Shown here one piece after another: positions 53,052-64,000 of a stretch of 64,000 nucleotides of DNA (its first letter is position 1; every line of letters starts with the position of its first letter). Location: NCBI GenBank assembly GCA_963818505.1, contig CAWFSJ010000001.1:186001-250000 (forward strand), in the 5' to 3' direction. Both the position numbers and the translations under genes were made by a program. The notes below the pieces were generated by a model. It had not been told where the DNA came from and did no database searches. It saw only the letters and a program-made list of their open reading frames with translations. This DNA comes from JADKAV01 sp963818505. GTDB taxonomy: Bacteria > Actinomycetota > Actinomycetes > S36-B12 > UBA10799.

Positions 53052-53801
53052 TCAGGACTCCCAGTTGAAGAACCGGCTGGCCAGGGCCGTGCCCACCAGG
53101 CCCCAAACGCTGAGCACGACGATCGGTGACCATGCCACCACCGAGTCGGTCATGCCAGCTACCAGCGCGCCCGTCGGAAGCCAGCCGGTGAGAGCTGCCC
53201 ACGGCAACGAGTCTGCCGGGATGATCAATCCGCCACCGAACATCAGGATCAAGAACACTGCGTTCGCCACGGCCAGCGTGGCCTCCGCCCGAAGAGCCCC
53301 GGCCAGGGTCAACGCCCAGGCCGTCAACGCCCATACCGCGAGGAGCACCGCCAGGGCCGACTGGGCGATCTGAGCGGGGTCGCTGGGCCACCACCCGGTC
53401 AGCGCCCCGGTGAGAAGCACCAGGAGCACGCTCTGCAGGGCGATCAGGAGCAGACTGACCAAGACCCGGGCACTGAGCAGGCCACGTAGCCCGAGTGGTG
53501 AGAGACCGAGCATCCGCATGACGCCGTAGCGCCGGTCGAATCCGGTGTTGATGGCTTGTGACGTGAAGGCTGTGGCCAGCACCGCGAGGCTCAGGGCCGC
53601 GACCAGCGACTGCGCGTCCGTGCGGTCCCCGCCCAAGGGGGTCTTCAACCCGAGAATCAGGACACCCACGGGGATCACGAGTGTCAGCAGCAGGTTCTCA
53701 CCGTTGCGCAGAAGGTTGCCCGTATCGAAGATCGCCTGAGCCCAGATCCTGCGCGCGGCAGTAGCACTGTTGCTGCCTGCGCGCATGTCCAGTGTCACCA
53801 T
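53052..53801 (-). CDS. ABC-2 type transporter permease
   Basis: 249 residues from the ATG at 53801, which overlaps the ATPase stop. Six transmembrane helices in the ABC-2 arrangement are visible. RRYGVMRMLGLSPLGLRGLLSAR forms the coupling-helix region after helix 2. The partner ATPase is directly upstream. The exported substrate is unknown; ABC-2 exporters next to ctaA are common in actinobacteria and Firmicutes, but no specific heme role is shown. Confidence 0.87.
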   Translation of the reverse strand: MVTLDMRAGSNSATAARRIWAQAIFDTGNLLRNGENLLLTLVIPVGVLILGLKTPLGGDRTDAQSLVAALSLAVLATAFTSQAINTGFDRRYGVMRMLGLSPLGLRGLLSARVLVSLLLIALQSVLLVLLTGALTGWWPSDPAQIAQSALAVLLAVWALTAWALTLAGALRAEATLAVANAVFLILMFGGGLIIPADSLPWAALTGWLPTGALVAGMTDSVVAWSPIVVLSVWGLVGTALASRFFNWES

Positions 53802-54688
53802 GGCGCGCCCCCGGTCATCTCCAAATAGGCCTCTTCCAGGCTGCGGACCACGGTGACCGCTTGGCGGCCGTCCCCGTGACCGGCGACCCATGCTTCGATG
53901 GCCGACAACTGCGGGACGTCCACATCCCCGCGGACCCGGTACCGACCAGGTTCGACCTCAGCGACGTCGTAGCCGTCACCGAGCACCTGTCGCAGGGTGG
54001 AGAGGTCGAGGTGGCGAGAACAGGTGAACCACACCGGTGAGGCCTCGATCAAGCGGCCCGGGGCGTCGTCGGCGATCACCTTGCCCTGGTGGATCACGGC
54101 GATCTGGTCAGCCCGTGAGCCGGCCTCGTCAGGCTGGTGGGTGGTCATCAAGGTCGTGACCCCCTGCTCGCGCATCTCGTCGATCAGGGTCCAGAAGACC
54201 CTGCGGGCAGCCGGGTCCATACCCGTGGTGGGTTCATCCAGCACCAGCAGTTGGGGTCTGCCGACCAGGGCGACAGCCAGTTTCACGCGCTGTTGCTCCC
54301 CGCCGGAGAGCCGTCGGTACGGCTGATCCAAGTGAGCCAGGCCCAGTTTGTCCAGAAGTTCGGGTAGGGGAAGGGGATTGCTGTACAGCCTCGCGAAGTG
54401 CCCGACTATTGCGGCTGGCTTGGCGGCGACGGGCAACCCGCCGTCCTGTAGGACAACCCCGATGAGGTGTCGCAGGGCGGGATCGTCCGGCGTGCGGTCA
54501 AGGACTCTCACCGAGCCGTAATCGGCCGGACGCAGCCCTAGAAGGACTTTGAGAGTTGTGGTCTTACCTGCACCGTTGGGCCCGAGAAGGACACAGGTCG
54601 TGCCCGCGACCACCGTGAGACTCAGGTCCTGCACGGCCGGTTTCGAACCGTACGCGGCGCTCAGTGCCTCGATGGTGACCGCATTCAC
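53795..54688 (-). CDS. ABC transporter ATP-binding protein (ABC-2 exporter)
   Basis: 297 residues, GTG start overlapping the SDR stop (GTGA). Walker A is LLGPNGAGKTTTL (about 33-45), the signature RLSGGEQQRVKLA, Walker [13 protein letters not shown], and the switch His is in LMTTHQPDEA. An extra C-terminal domain of about 80 residues follows residue 215, as in DrrA/CcmA-type exporters. It forms an exporter with the permease at 53052. Confidence 0.93.
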   Translation of the reverse strand: MNAVTIEALSAAYGSKPAVQDLSLTVVAGTTCVLLGPNGAGKTTTLKVLLGLRPADYGSVRVLDRTPDDPALRHLIGVVLQDGGLPVAAKPAAIVGHFARLYSNPLPLPELLDKLGLAHLDQPYRRLSGGEQQRVKLAVALVGRPQLLVLDEPTTGMDPAARRVFWTLIDEMREQGVTTLMTTHQPDEAGSRADQIAVIHQGKVIADDAPGRLIEASPVWFTCSRHLDLSTLRQVLGDGYDVAEVEPGRYRVRGDVDVPQLSAIEAWVAGHGDGRQAVTVVRSLEEAYLEMTGGAPW

Positions 54689-55662
54689 TCCTCAATCGTA
54701 GGTAGTGCCCGGCCGGTCGCTGAGCCCGGTCCGTAGGCCTGCACAATCCGGGCGACCTCATCGAAGGCGGCCCGGGCATCCTCGGCAGTGGCCCCCCGCC
54801 CCGGCACGCGTACGGTGCTGCGGGCACGGCGATCCAGCCAGAACAAACCTGTCGGGACCTCGGCGTACGTGAGCCATACGGCCGTGTCAGCGCCTTGGTC
54901 GGGCGTACGAAGGATCGGCCGCGTGATGCGTCGGAAGCCGGGCAGTGATTCCTGCACGCCAGGGGTGTCGGCCCAACCAGGGTGCATCGCGGCGAACAGT
55001 GGGCCGTCGGGCAGCCGCTGTGCCCACTGCTGGTTCAGGGTCACCTGGACGCGCTTGGCCCGTGCGTAGGCGCCGACTCCGTCGTAGTCAGCGGCCGTCA
55101 TGATCATGGTCGCTGGATCGAGTCTCTGGCTGTACATTCCGCCCGATGCAACTGTGATGATCCGCCCATTCGGACCCATCTGTGGCAGCGCGAGGGTGGT
55201 GAGCAGGAAGGGGCCGAGGACATGCACGGCGAACGTCTGCTCGAGACCGTCAGAGGTGGTTGTGAAGTCGTGGGTCAGAGCGCCGGCGTTCTGAATGACC
55301 ACGTCAAGGCCGCCGAGGCCGGACACGGCCTGCTGGAATCCCTGTTCCACCTGCTGCAGTTCGCCCGCGTCGACCTCAACGGTGGTCGGTCGATTCCCGG
55401 CGGCATTTATCTGCTCTGCCGCGTCTTCGAGTCTCGACTGGCTCCGGCCGGTGATCGCCACGCGAGCGCCGGCCGCCGTGAGTCTGGTTGCTGCCGCGAG
55501 GCCCAGGCCACTGGTGCCCCCGGTGACCAGCACCCTCATCCCTGACAGATCAGGGTCTGGCGGCCAGGCGAAGAGTCGAGATCGCGCTGCGTAGCCCACC
55601 CGGCTGAAACCGCCGACGACGGTGGCTTCCAGTCCAGCGTCGATCAGTCCGGCGCCCTTCAT
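54685..55662 (-). CDS. Short-chain dehydrogenase/reductase
   Basis: 325 residues, ATG overlapping the SRPBCC stop. The NAD(P)-binding motif is VTGGTSGLGLA (about 46-56), preceded by an N-terminal extension of about 40 residues as in the DHRS12-like group. VIQNAGALTHDF is the NAG motif. The active site is formed by a Ser near VASGGMYSQ and the YARAK (Y-x3-K) pair. The substrate is unknown. It lies in a tight four-gene minus-strand unit. Confidence 0.9.
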   Translation of the reverse strand: MKGAGLIDAGLEATVVGGFSRVGYAARSRLFAWPPDPDLSGMRVLVTGGTSGLGLAAATRLTAAGARVAITGRSQSRLEDAAEQINAAGNRPTTVEVDAGELQQVEQGFQQAVSGLGGLDVVIQNAGALTHDFTTTSDGLEQTFAVHVLGPFLLTTLALPQMGPNGRIITVASGGMYSQRLDPATMIMTAADYDGVGAYARAKRVQVTLNQQWAQRLPDGPLFAAMHPGWADTPGVQESLPGFRRITRPILRTPDQGADTAVWLTYAEVPTGLFWLDRRARSTVRVPGRGATAEDARAAFDEVARIVQAYGPGSATGRALPTIEE

Positions 55663-56117
55663 GCGACCGGACGCATCTGAACGGCCGCCGCCAACCCGTC
55701 ACGAGCCCGGTCTCCGATGACACGGAAGGCGAGCGACAACGCGGGGTCGAACGGGCGACGTACGCCCTTGAGCGCCAGGTCCGCGTCATAGGTCACCGTG
55801 CAACCCGAGCCGCGCGGGGTGACGGTGATGATGTCGTAGGACCGGAAGTCCGCGGTGTGCGCCTCCAGGACAACCCTGCCCCCGAACGTGCCCTCAGGTT
55901 CGACGGACTCCAGGATCTCGTACTCGAGGCTGATGGTGCGGGCCAGGAAGCGGACCTGCACGCGGTATCGGGCCCCCGTACGGCCCGGTTCACCACTGAT
56001 CAGCTCTGCGTCTGAGACACCCGGATCCCATTGCGCGACGGAGGCGAAGTCGGCCAGGTAGCTGTACACCTTGGCAGCGGGCTGTTGGGAGTCGACGGTT
56101 GTGCGGTAGTGAGCCAT
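55659..56117 (-). CDS. SRPBCC family protein
   Basis: 152 residues. The START/Bet v 1-like (SRPBCC) fold is indicated by AHYRTTVDSQQPAAKVYSYL at the N-terminus, VAQWDPGVSDAEL, central beta strands such as YRVQVRFLARTISLEYEILE, and the final long helix after LKGVRRPFDPALSLAFRVIG. Such proteins bind hydrophobic ligands and often have no known enzyme activity. It heads the SRPBCC-SDR-ATPase-permease unit, divergent from sufR. Confidence 0.85.
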   Translation of the reverse strand: MAHYRTTVDSQQPAAKVYSYLADFASVAQWDPGVSDAELISGEPGRTGARYRVQVRFLARTISLEYEILESVEPEGTFGGRVVLEAHTADFRSYDIITVTPRGSGCTVTYDADLALKGVRRPFDPALSLAFRVIGDRARDGLAAAVQMRPVA

Positions 56118-56183
56118 ACCTCAACGGTCCGGTATGTCGGGAAAGTCGGCAACAGCAACCTGGGCCTTTCAGTGACCCGGCTC

Positions 56184-56218
56184 TTGCGCTGACAGGGAAT
56201 TACGCAACAATGGAGTTG
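56184..56218 (+). promoter_or_regulatory. Candidate sufR promoter with a small dyad
   Basis: TTGCGC (56184-56189) and AACAAT (56206-56211) are 16 bases apart, and the latter is six bases before the GTG, fitting the leaderless pattern loosely. CAAC (56205-56208) and GTTG (56215-56218) form a short dyad over the start, a possible SufR site. The match is weak. Confidence 0.3.
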
Positions 56219-56895
56219 TGAAATCGGAAACCGGCGGACAGGAACGGGTTGTCCGCAGCCTGCTGTCCGACGGTCCTGCGACGGCCGCGCAGTTGTCCCG
56301 ACGCCTCGGGATCACTGCGGCAGGGGTTCGCAAGCAACTCGATGCGCTCGAGGCCGCCGGGCATGTCATTGCCGGTGACCGTCCGGCGTTCGGACCGATG
56401 CCGCAGCCGCGGCGTGGGCGGCCGGCGAGGATCTATTCGCTGACCGAGTCGGGGCGCGCACGCTTCGACCAGGCCTACGACGATCTGGCCGTGAGCGCGA
56501 TGCGCTTCATGAACCAGGTGCAGGCCGATGCACTCGAGGGGTTCGCGGCCAAGCGTGCCGAGGAACTCGAACAGCGGTACCGCCCACACCTGCGCGGCAT
56601 CAGGGATCCGCACCAACGGGCTCAGCGGCTCGCGGCTCTGCTCACAGCTGACGGGTACGCAGCCTCGGTGGAGGAGGGCCCGACCTCGGTCATGCAGGTG
56701 TGCCAGCACAACTGCCCGGTCTCCCAAGCCGCCCACGAGTTCCCGCAACTGTGCGATGCGGAGGCGGCTGCCTTCGCGCGGCTGCTCGAAACGAACGTCA
56801 CCCGACTGGCCACGATCGCCCATGGCGACGGGGTCTGCACCTGCCTGGTCTCGCCGTCGGCGACCCATGCCCGAACCGAAAGGGTCTCTTCATGA
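56218..56895 (+). CDS. sufR: SUF operon iron-sulfur transcription regulator SufR
   Basis: 225 residues, GTG start. The N-terminal winged helix (residues 10-75: [20 protein letters not shown], then the wing [14 protein letters not shown]) binds DNA. The C-terminal part has the cluster-ligand pattern [10 protein letters not shown], a Cys in QLCDAEA and CTCLV. The protein carries a [4Fe-4S] cluster and represses the suf operon when iron-sulfur supply is adequate (Rv1460-type). It overlaps sufB by ATGA. Confidence 0.95.
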   Translation: MKSETGGQERVVRSLLSDGPATAAQLSRRLGITAAGVRKQLDALEAAGHVIAGDRPAFGPMPQPRRGRPARIYSLTESGRARFDQAYDDLAVSAMRFMNQVQADALEGFAAKRAEELEQRYRPHLRGIRDPHQRAQRLAALLTADGYAASVEEGPTSVMQVCQHNCPVSQAAHEFPQLCDAEAAAFARLLETNVTRLATIAHGDGVCTCLVSPSATHARTERVSS

Positions 56896-58298
56896 ACGAC
56901 GTTGATCAGTTGGCCGATCTGGGACGGTACGACTACGGATGGAGTGACTCCGACGCCGCGGGCGCCCTTGCCAAGCGTGGCCTGAGCGAAGACGTCGTGC
57001 GTGAGATATCGGCGTTGAAGAATGAGCCGGAATGGATGCTCGAAATGCGCCTCAAGGGTCTGCGCCTGTTCGAGAAGAAGCCGATGCCGACTTGGGGCGC
57101 GGACCTGTCGACCATCAACTTCGACTCGATCAAGTACTTCGTGAGGTCCACGGAGAAGCAGGCGACGTCGTGGGACGAGTTGCCCGCGGACATCAAGAAC
57201 ACCTACGACCGGCTCGGCATCCCGGAGGCTGAGAAGCAGCGGCTGATCGCCGGTGTGGCCGCACAGTACGAGAGTGAAGTGGTCTACCACAAGATCCGTG
57301 AGGACCTCGAGGAACAGGGTGTGATCTTCCTGGACACCGACACCGGCCTGCGTGAGCACGAGGACCTCTTCCGGGAGCACTTCGCGTCGGTGATCCCAGC
57401 CGGGGACAACAAGTTCTCCGCACTGAACACCGCTGTGTGGTCGGGCGGTTCATTCATCTACGTGCCCAAGGGAGTCAAAGTCGACATCCCGCTACAGGCG
57501 TACTTCCGCATCAACACCGAGAACATGGGCCAGTTCGAGAGGACGCTGATCGTCGTCGACGAGGGTGCCTACGTGCACTACGTCGAGGGCTGCACGGCGC
57601 CCATCTACTCAACGGACTCCCTGCACTCGGCCGTGGTCGAGATCATCGTGAAGAAGGACGCCCGCTGCCGCTACACCACGATCCAGAACTGGTCGACCAA
57701 CGTCTACAACCTCGTGACCAAACGCGCCATCGCCGGACAGGGCGCGACGATGGAATGGATCGACGGCAACCTCGGCTCCAAGGTGACCATGAAGTACCCG
57801 GCGGTCTGGCTGATGGGCGAGCACGCCAAGGGCGAGACGCTGTCGGTGGCTTTCGCCGGCGAGAACCAGCACCAGGACGCAGGCGCCAAGATGGTGCACG
57901 CCGCGCCCAACACCTCCTCGACCATCGTGTCCAAGTCCGTGGCCCGGGGTGGTGGCCGGACCTCCTACCGCGGGTTGATTCAGGTGAACCCCGGCGCGCG
58001 TGGGTCGAAGTCGACTGTGAAGTGCGACGCGCTGCTCGTCGACGACATCAGCCGCTCGGACACCTACCCGTACAACGACGTGCGCGAGGACGACGTGTCG
58101 ATGGGCCACGAGGCCACGGTGTCCAAGATCGGTGCTGACCAGCTGTTCTACCTGATGTCGCGCGGCCTCACAGAGGACGAGGCCATGGCCATGATCGTGC
58201 GTGGGTTCGTCGAGCCCATCGCCCGGGAACTTCCCATGGAGTACGCGCTCGAGCTCAACAGACTGATCGAGCTGCAGATGGAAGGAGCAGTCGGCTGA
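56892..58298 (+). CDS. sufB: Fe-S cluster assembly scaffold subunit SufB
   Basis: 468 residues from the ATG at 56892; the frame is open further upstream only inside sufR. It is the scaffold of the SufBC2D complex, on which [Fe-S] clusters are built. The conserved [20 protein letters not shown] block and the C-terminal [20 protein letters not shown] are intact. The gene is uninterrupted, with no intein, although SufB of many mycobacteria carries one. The sufD start overlaps its stop. Confidence 0.97.
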   Translation: MNDVDQLADLGRYDYGWSDSDAAGALAKRGLSEDVVREISALKNEPEWMLEMRLKGLRLFEKKPMPTWGADLSTINFDSIKYFVRSTEKQATSWDELPADIKNTYDRLGIPEAEKQRLIAGVAAQYESEVVYHKIREDLEEQGVIFLDTDTGLREHEDLFREHFASVIPAGDNKFSALNTAVWSGGSFIYVPKGVKVDIPLQAYFRINTENMGQFERTLIVVDEGAYVHYVEGCTAPIYSTDSLHSAVVEIIVKKDARCRYTTIQNWSTNVYNLVTKRAIAGQGATMEWIDGNLGSKVTMKYPAVWLMGEHAKGETLSVAFAGENQHQDAGAKMVHAAPNTSSTIVSKSVARGGGRTSYRGLIQVNPGARGSKSTVKCDALLVDDISRSDTYPYNDVREDDVSMGHEATVSKIGADQLFYLMSRGLTEDEAMAMIVRGFVEPIARELPMEYALELNRLIELQMEGAVG

Positions 58299-59422
58299 TG
58301 GGCGAAGTGTCCATGTCCAACCTGCGTTCTTACGACCTTGCCGACTTCCCGGTCCCGACCGGGCGCGAGGAGGTCTGGCGCTTCGCACCCCGCGCAGCCC
58401 TCAAGCCGCTGCTGGAGGACGTCGGATCCGACGGCCACCTCGAATGGGACACGACCCTGGCCGACGGGGTCGTCCTGCGCGAGATCGATGCCGAAGAGGC
58501 CCGCGACCGCGCGGCCAGCGCGCCCGTCGACCGCATCTCCGCACTGGCGGCCGCCCACAGCGGGAAGTCCATGCTGCTGGAGGTGCCGGCAGGGTCCGAC
58601 CATCCCGAGCCGCTGCTCATCGATCTGCGCGGCACCGGCCGCGAGCCGGTGGTGTGGGGCCAGTTGCTCATCGACATCGGCAGGGGCGCCAAAGCCACGG
58701 TCGTCGTGCGGCACTCCGGCACCGCCCAGTACGCAGGCAACCTCTCGGTCGTGGTGCATGACGAAGCCAGGTGTGATTTCGTCTCCATCCAGAACTGGAG
58801 TGACGACTCCGTGCACGCCGGGCACATCGCCACCCGAGTTGGCCGTGACGCCACCTTGCGCAGCGTGGTGGTGACCCTCGGCGGTGAAGCCGTGCGGCTG
58901 GTGCAGACGGTCGACTACGACGCCCCGGGCGGGGATGTGGACGTGCGGGGGCTCTACTTCGCCGACTCCGGCCAGCGCTTCGAGCACCGCTCGTTCGTGG
59001 ACCACTCGCAGCCGCGTTGCCGCAGCAACGTGGTGTTCAAGGGCGCGCTGCAAGGCGATGGTGCCCGCAGTGTCTGGGTCGGTGACGTACTCATCCGGCC
59101 CTCAGCCGTGGGAACCCAGACCTACGAGATCAACCGCAACCTCTTGCTCGATGACGGCGCGCGGGCCGACTCGGTTCCGAACCTGGAGATCCTCACCGGG
59201 GATGTCATCGGTGCCGGGCACGCCAGCACCACGGGGCGTTTCGACGAGGAGCAGGTCTTCTACCTGCGTTCGCGGGGTATCACAGAGCAGGATGCGCGGC
59301 GTTTGGTCGTGCTGGGCTTCTTCGCCGACGTTCTCGACGGGATCGACGTGCCCATGATCCGCACCGAGCTGATGCGTGCAGTGGAGGCCGAGTTGGGCTA
59401 CACGAACGAGCTGGTCCAGTGA
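58298..59422 (+). CDS. sufD: Fe-S cluster assembly protein SufD
   Basis: 374 residues, ATG overlapping the sufB stop (TGATG). It is the partner of SufB in SufBC2D and is needed for iron acquisition. The beta-helix core is evident (ARCDFVSIQNWSDDSVHAGH, RGLYFADSGQRFEHRSFVDH). The C-terminal RSRGITEQDARRLVVLGFFA parallels the SufB end. The N-terminal EVWRFAPRAALKPL block is typical of SufD. Confidence 0.96.
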   Translation: MGEVSMSNLRSYDLADFPVPTGREEVWRFAPRAALKPLLEDVGSDGHLEWDTTLADGVVLREIDAEEARDRAASAPVDRISALAAAHSGKSMLLEVPAGSDHPEPLLIDLRGTGREPVVWGQLLIDIGRGAKATVVVRHSGTAQYAGNLSVVVHDEARCDFVSIQNWSDDSVHAGHIATRVGRDATLRSVVVTLGGEAVRLVQTVDYDAPGGDVDVRGLYFADSGQRFEHRSFVDHSQPRCRSNVVFKGALQGDGARSVWVGDVLIRPSAVGTQTYEINRNLLLDDGARADSVPNLEILTGDVIGAGHASTTGRFDEEQVFYLRSRGITEQDARRLVVLGFFADVLDGIDVPMIRTELMRAVEAELGYTNELVQ

Positions 59423-59747
59423 TGGGCAGTGCTTCGGTACGGCTCGGGGATCTGCGCGAGAACCAGCCGAGACGCATCAGTGTGGACGGCGTTCAGGTCG
59501 CCGTCGTCCGCACCGGCGGACAGGTGTACGCCGTCAGTGACGTCTGCTCGCATGCGGAGGTCTCACTGTCCGAGGGGGAGGTGGCCGGCTGCCAGATCGA
59601 GTGCTGGCTGCACGGCTCCCGCTTCGATCTGCGCACCGGCGAACCGTCGGGGCCCCCAGCATTCGAATCCATCGCCACATACCCAGTCCAGATTGAAGGC
59701 CAAGGCGACGAGGCAGTAGTCCTCGTCGCAGTTCCCGAGGAGGCACG

Positions 59748-59751
<4 letters not shown>
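59419..59751 (+). CDS. Rieske-type [2Fe-2S] ferredoxin in the suf operon
   Basis: 110 residues; GTG 59419 overlaps the sufD stop, with ATG 59422 as the alternative start. The Rieske ligands are in CSHAEVSLSEGEVAGC and CWLHGSRFDLRTG (C-x-H...C-x2-H). It is a small soluble ferredoxin of the biphenyl-dioxygenase type. A gene of this kind between sufD and sufC is common in actinobacteria. It may supply electrons for cluster assembly, though the role is unproven. It is coupled to both neighbours by overlapping codons. Confidence 0.92.
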
Positions 59752-62192
<2,441 letters not shown>

Positions 62193-62196
<4 letters not shown>

Positions 62197-62504
62197 GTGT
62201 GACTGAAGAGGAACTGACAGAGCGGATGCGCGACGTGGTCGACCCCGAACTCGGAATCAACGTGGTCGATCTGGGGCTGGTCTATGGGGTCCATGTCGAT
62301 GATGACCAGATCGCCACCATCGACATGACGTTGACCTCGGCGGCCTGCCCGTTGACCGATGAGATAGAGGACCAGACCCGAGTGGCTCTGTCGGATGTCG
62401 TCAGCGACTTCCGGATCAACTGGGTGTGGATGCCCCCGTGGGGCCCGGACAAGATCACCGACGAGGGCCGCGAGATGTTGCGCGCACTGGGGTTCAACGT
62501 TTGA
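62193..62504 (+). CDS. sufT: SufT/MIP18 (DUF59) family Fe-S maturation protein
   Basis: 103 residues from the ATG at 62193, which overlaps the sufU stop and has AGGAAAGGA upstream. The DUF59 fold shows RMRDVVDPELGINVVDLGLVYG at the N-terminus and the TSAACPLTDEIEDQ block with its conserved Cys. Related proteins (SufT, PaaD, CIA2) help load clusters into client proteins. It closes the suf operon. Confidence 0.93.
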
Positions 62505-62529
62505 ACCAGCCGTTTGCGACAGTAGAGCG

Positions 62530-64000
62530 GTGATCCAGGCCTCCGACATTGAACTGCGCGCAGGTGCCCGGTTACTCGTCGAGGGTGCGAACCTGCGTGT
62601 AGGCCCAGGCGACCGGGTTGGCCTGGTTGGGCGTAATGGGGCCGGCAAGACAACACTCATGAGGGTTCTGGCCGGGATCACCACACCGGCAGCTGGGGTC
62701 GTGACACGAAGCGAAGTCGGGTACTTGCCTCAGGATCCCGCCGCAGCCGAAGGCACCCAGTCTGCACTTGCCCGCATCATGAGCGCGCGCGGCCTGGACG
62801 CGGCAGTGGAACGGATGCGCAAGTACGCGGCCCGGATGGAGGATCCCGACCACCGCGAGCAAGCGATGAGGCGCTACGCCAACGCTGAGGCGGAATTCCT
62901 GGCCCAGGGTGGGTATGCAGCCGAGGCGGAGGCGTTGGCGGTAGCAGACGGGCTCGGACTGGGCAGCGAATTGCTGCGCCGCGAGTTGGGAACGCTCTCC
63001 GGTGGTCAGAGAAGGCGTGTGGAACTGGCGCGGATCCTGTTCGCCGGTGAGGGCGTGCTGTTGCTGGACGAGCCCACGAACCACCTCGACGCCGACTCCA
63101 TCACGTGGCTGCGTAGCTTCCTGGGCACCTACAGTCACGGGGTAGTGGTCATCTCCCACGACGTGGATCTGCTGCGCGATGTCGTGACCCGTGTGGCGCA
63201 CCTGGACGCGACCCGTTGTCTGCTCGACGTGTACAACATGGGCTGGGACGCCTACCAGACCCAGATCGAGGTCGACACCAGGCGGCGCAAACGTGAGCAG
63301 GCCAACGCAGCCAAACAGGCGGGAGCCCTGCGCGATCAGGCCGAGCGGATGCGCGCCAAGGCGACCAAGGCCAGGCAAGCACAGACCATGCTGCGCCGTG
63401 CCGACGCCCTGGATGCATCTGTCGAGCCGATGCGCCAGCAGGACCGGGTGGCTGCCCTGCGTTTCCCTGAGCCGAAACCCTGCGGGAAGGTGCCGATCAC
63501 CGCCGAGGGACTGTCCAAGAGCTACGGCTCCGCAGAGGTCTTCGTGGACGTCGACCTCGCGGTGGACCGGGGTGCCCGGGTCGTGGTGCTCGGTCTCAAC
63601 GGCGCCGGCAAGACCACCTTGCTGCGAATCCTGGCGGGGGAGCTCGCAGCGGACACCGGCCAGGTCAATGCCGGGCACGGCCTGGTCGTGGGCTACTACG
63701 CCCAGGAGCACGAGACGCTGGACCGGGACCGCAGTGTGCTGGACAACCTGGTGTCGCAAGCGCCGGAACTCACCCATCAGCAGGCCCGTTCAGTCCTCGG
63801 GCGGTTCCTGTTCACCGGGGACGCGGTCTTCCAGACAGCCCAGACTCTCAGTGGCGGCGAGAAGACCCGATTGGCCCTGGCCTGCCTGGTCGTGTCCGGT
63901 GCAAATGTGCTCCTTCTCGACGAGCCGACGAACAACCTCGATCCTGCCTCACGCGCTGAGATCCTGGCGGCCCTGCGTGAATACGAGGGCGCGGTGGTGC
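62530..64000 (+). CDS. ABC-F family ATPase (3' end outside window)
   Basis: 490 codons are visible from a GTG at 62530; the frame is open to the window edge. Two ABC modules are present: Walker A GRNGAGKTTL with signature LSGGQRRRVELA and Walker B LLLDEPTNHLD, then GLNGAGKTTL with LSGGEKTRLALA and LLLDEPTNNLD. The basic, Lys/Arg-rich linker between them (about 63275-63475) is the P-site tRNA interaction motif region. There are no transmembrane helices. ABC-F proteins act on the ribosome; this group (Rv1473-like in position after suf) is often called an antibiotic-resistance ABC, but no resistance can be inferred here. Confidence 0.93.
   Translation, partial: MIQASDIELRAGARLLVEGANLRVGPGDRVGLVGRNGAGKTTLMRVLAGITTPAAGVVTRSEVGYLPQDPAAAEGTQSALARIMSARGLDAAVERMRKYAARMEDPDHREQAMRRYANAEAEFLAQGGYAAEAEALAVADGLGLGSELLRRELGTLSGGQRRRVELARILFAGEGVLLLDEPTNHLDADSITWLRSFLGTYSHGVVVISHDVDLLRDVVTRVAHLDATRCLLDVYNMGWDAYQTQIEVDTRRRKREQANAAKQAGALRDQAERMRAKATKARQAQTMLRRADALDASVEPMRQQDRVAALRFPEPKPCGKVPITAEGLSKSYGSAEVFVDVDLAVDRGARVVVLGLNGAGKTTLLRILAGELAADTGQVNAGHGLVVGYYAQEHETLDRDRSVLDNLVSQAPELTHQQARSVLGRFLFTGDAVFQTAQTLSGGEKTRLALACLVVSGANVLLLDEPTNNLDPASRAEILAALREYEGAVV

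Noticed and set aside
56892..58298. Intein in SufB, as in many mycobacteria
   Set aside because: The reading frame is the normal 468-residue SufB with no insertion and no N- or C-terminal intein motifs.

Overview
This is a contiguous stretch of a high-GC actinobacterial chromosome. The lineage call rests on marker genes and gene order. The markers are AftD-like (DUF3367) and DUF2613 envelope genes, DUF3068, RbpA, WhiA, OpcA, and a SufR-led SUF operon. The order uvrC-rapZ-yvcK-whiA-gap-pgk-tpiA-secG-rbpA next to pgl-opcA-zwf-tal-tkt and ctaB/ctaA is typical of Actinomycetia. I cannot name the genus. There are no rRNA or tRNA genes, no insertion sequences, no phage genes and no CRISPR array that I can see, and no gap between genes exceeds 300 bases.

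Region 1 (1-20.9 kb) is the accessory-like part, devoted to the cell envelope. It holds the tail of a polytopic membrane protein, a DUF2613 peptide, a GT4 glycosyltransferase divergent from a SAM methyltransferase, and a very large AftD-like arabinofuranosyltransferase whose reading frame is broken twice. A type-3 acyltransferase and a DUF3068 protein follow. After rpsA come two acyltransferases fused to SGNH domains and three GT-C-like membrane proteins that share an unusual two-cysteine C-terminal domain. Together these look like a pathway that builds and O-acylates a surface glycan.

Region 2 (20.8-35.5 kb) holds coaE, a Mo-cofactor oxidoreductase with its cytochrome b partner, uvrB, TerC, a CLC antiporter, an MBL-fold hydrolase, DUF1275, uvrA, a Rieske lipoprotein, two SGNH hydrolases and uvrC. 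The three uvr genes are scattered but share the same promoter-to-start geometry. A decayed duplicate of the 5' end of the oxidoreductase gene lies 2.8 kb upstream of the intact gene.

Region 3 (35.5-50.3 kb) is conserved central metabolism: rapZ-yvcK-whiA, the lower glycolysis set gap-pgk-tpiA, secG-rbpA and, on the other strand, the pentose-phosphate set tkt-(membrane protein)-tal-zwf-opcA-pgl. An alpha/beta hydrolase closes it.

Region 4 (50.3-64 kb) holds ctaB, an ATP-grasp protein and ctaA (heme A synthesis), a four-gene minus-strand unit (SRPBCC, SDR, ABC ATPase, ABC permease), and the tightly overlapping operon sufR-B-D-(Rieske)-C-S-U-T. It ends in a truncated ABC-F ATPase.

A window-wide pattern is a TANNNT -10 element placed exactly 6 or 7 bases before the start codon of at least thirteen genes, with no Shine-Dalgarno sequence in between. 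This points to extensive leaderless transcription and was used here to choose several start codons.
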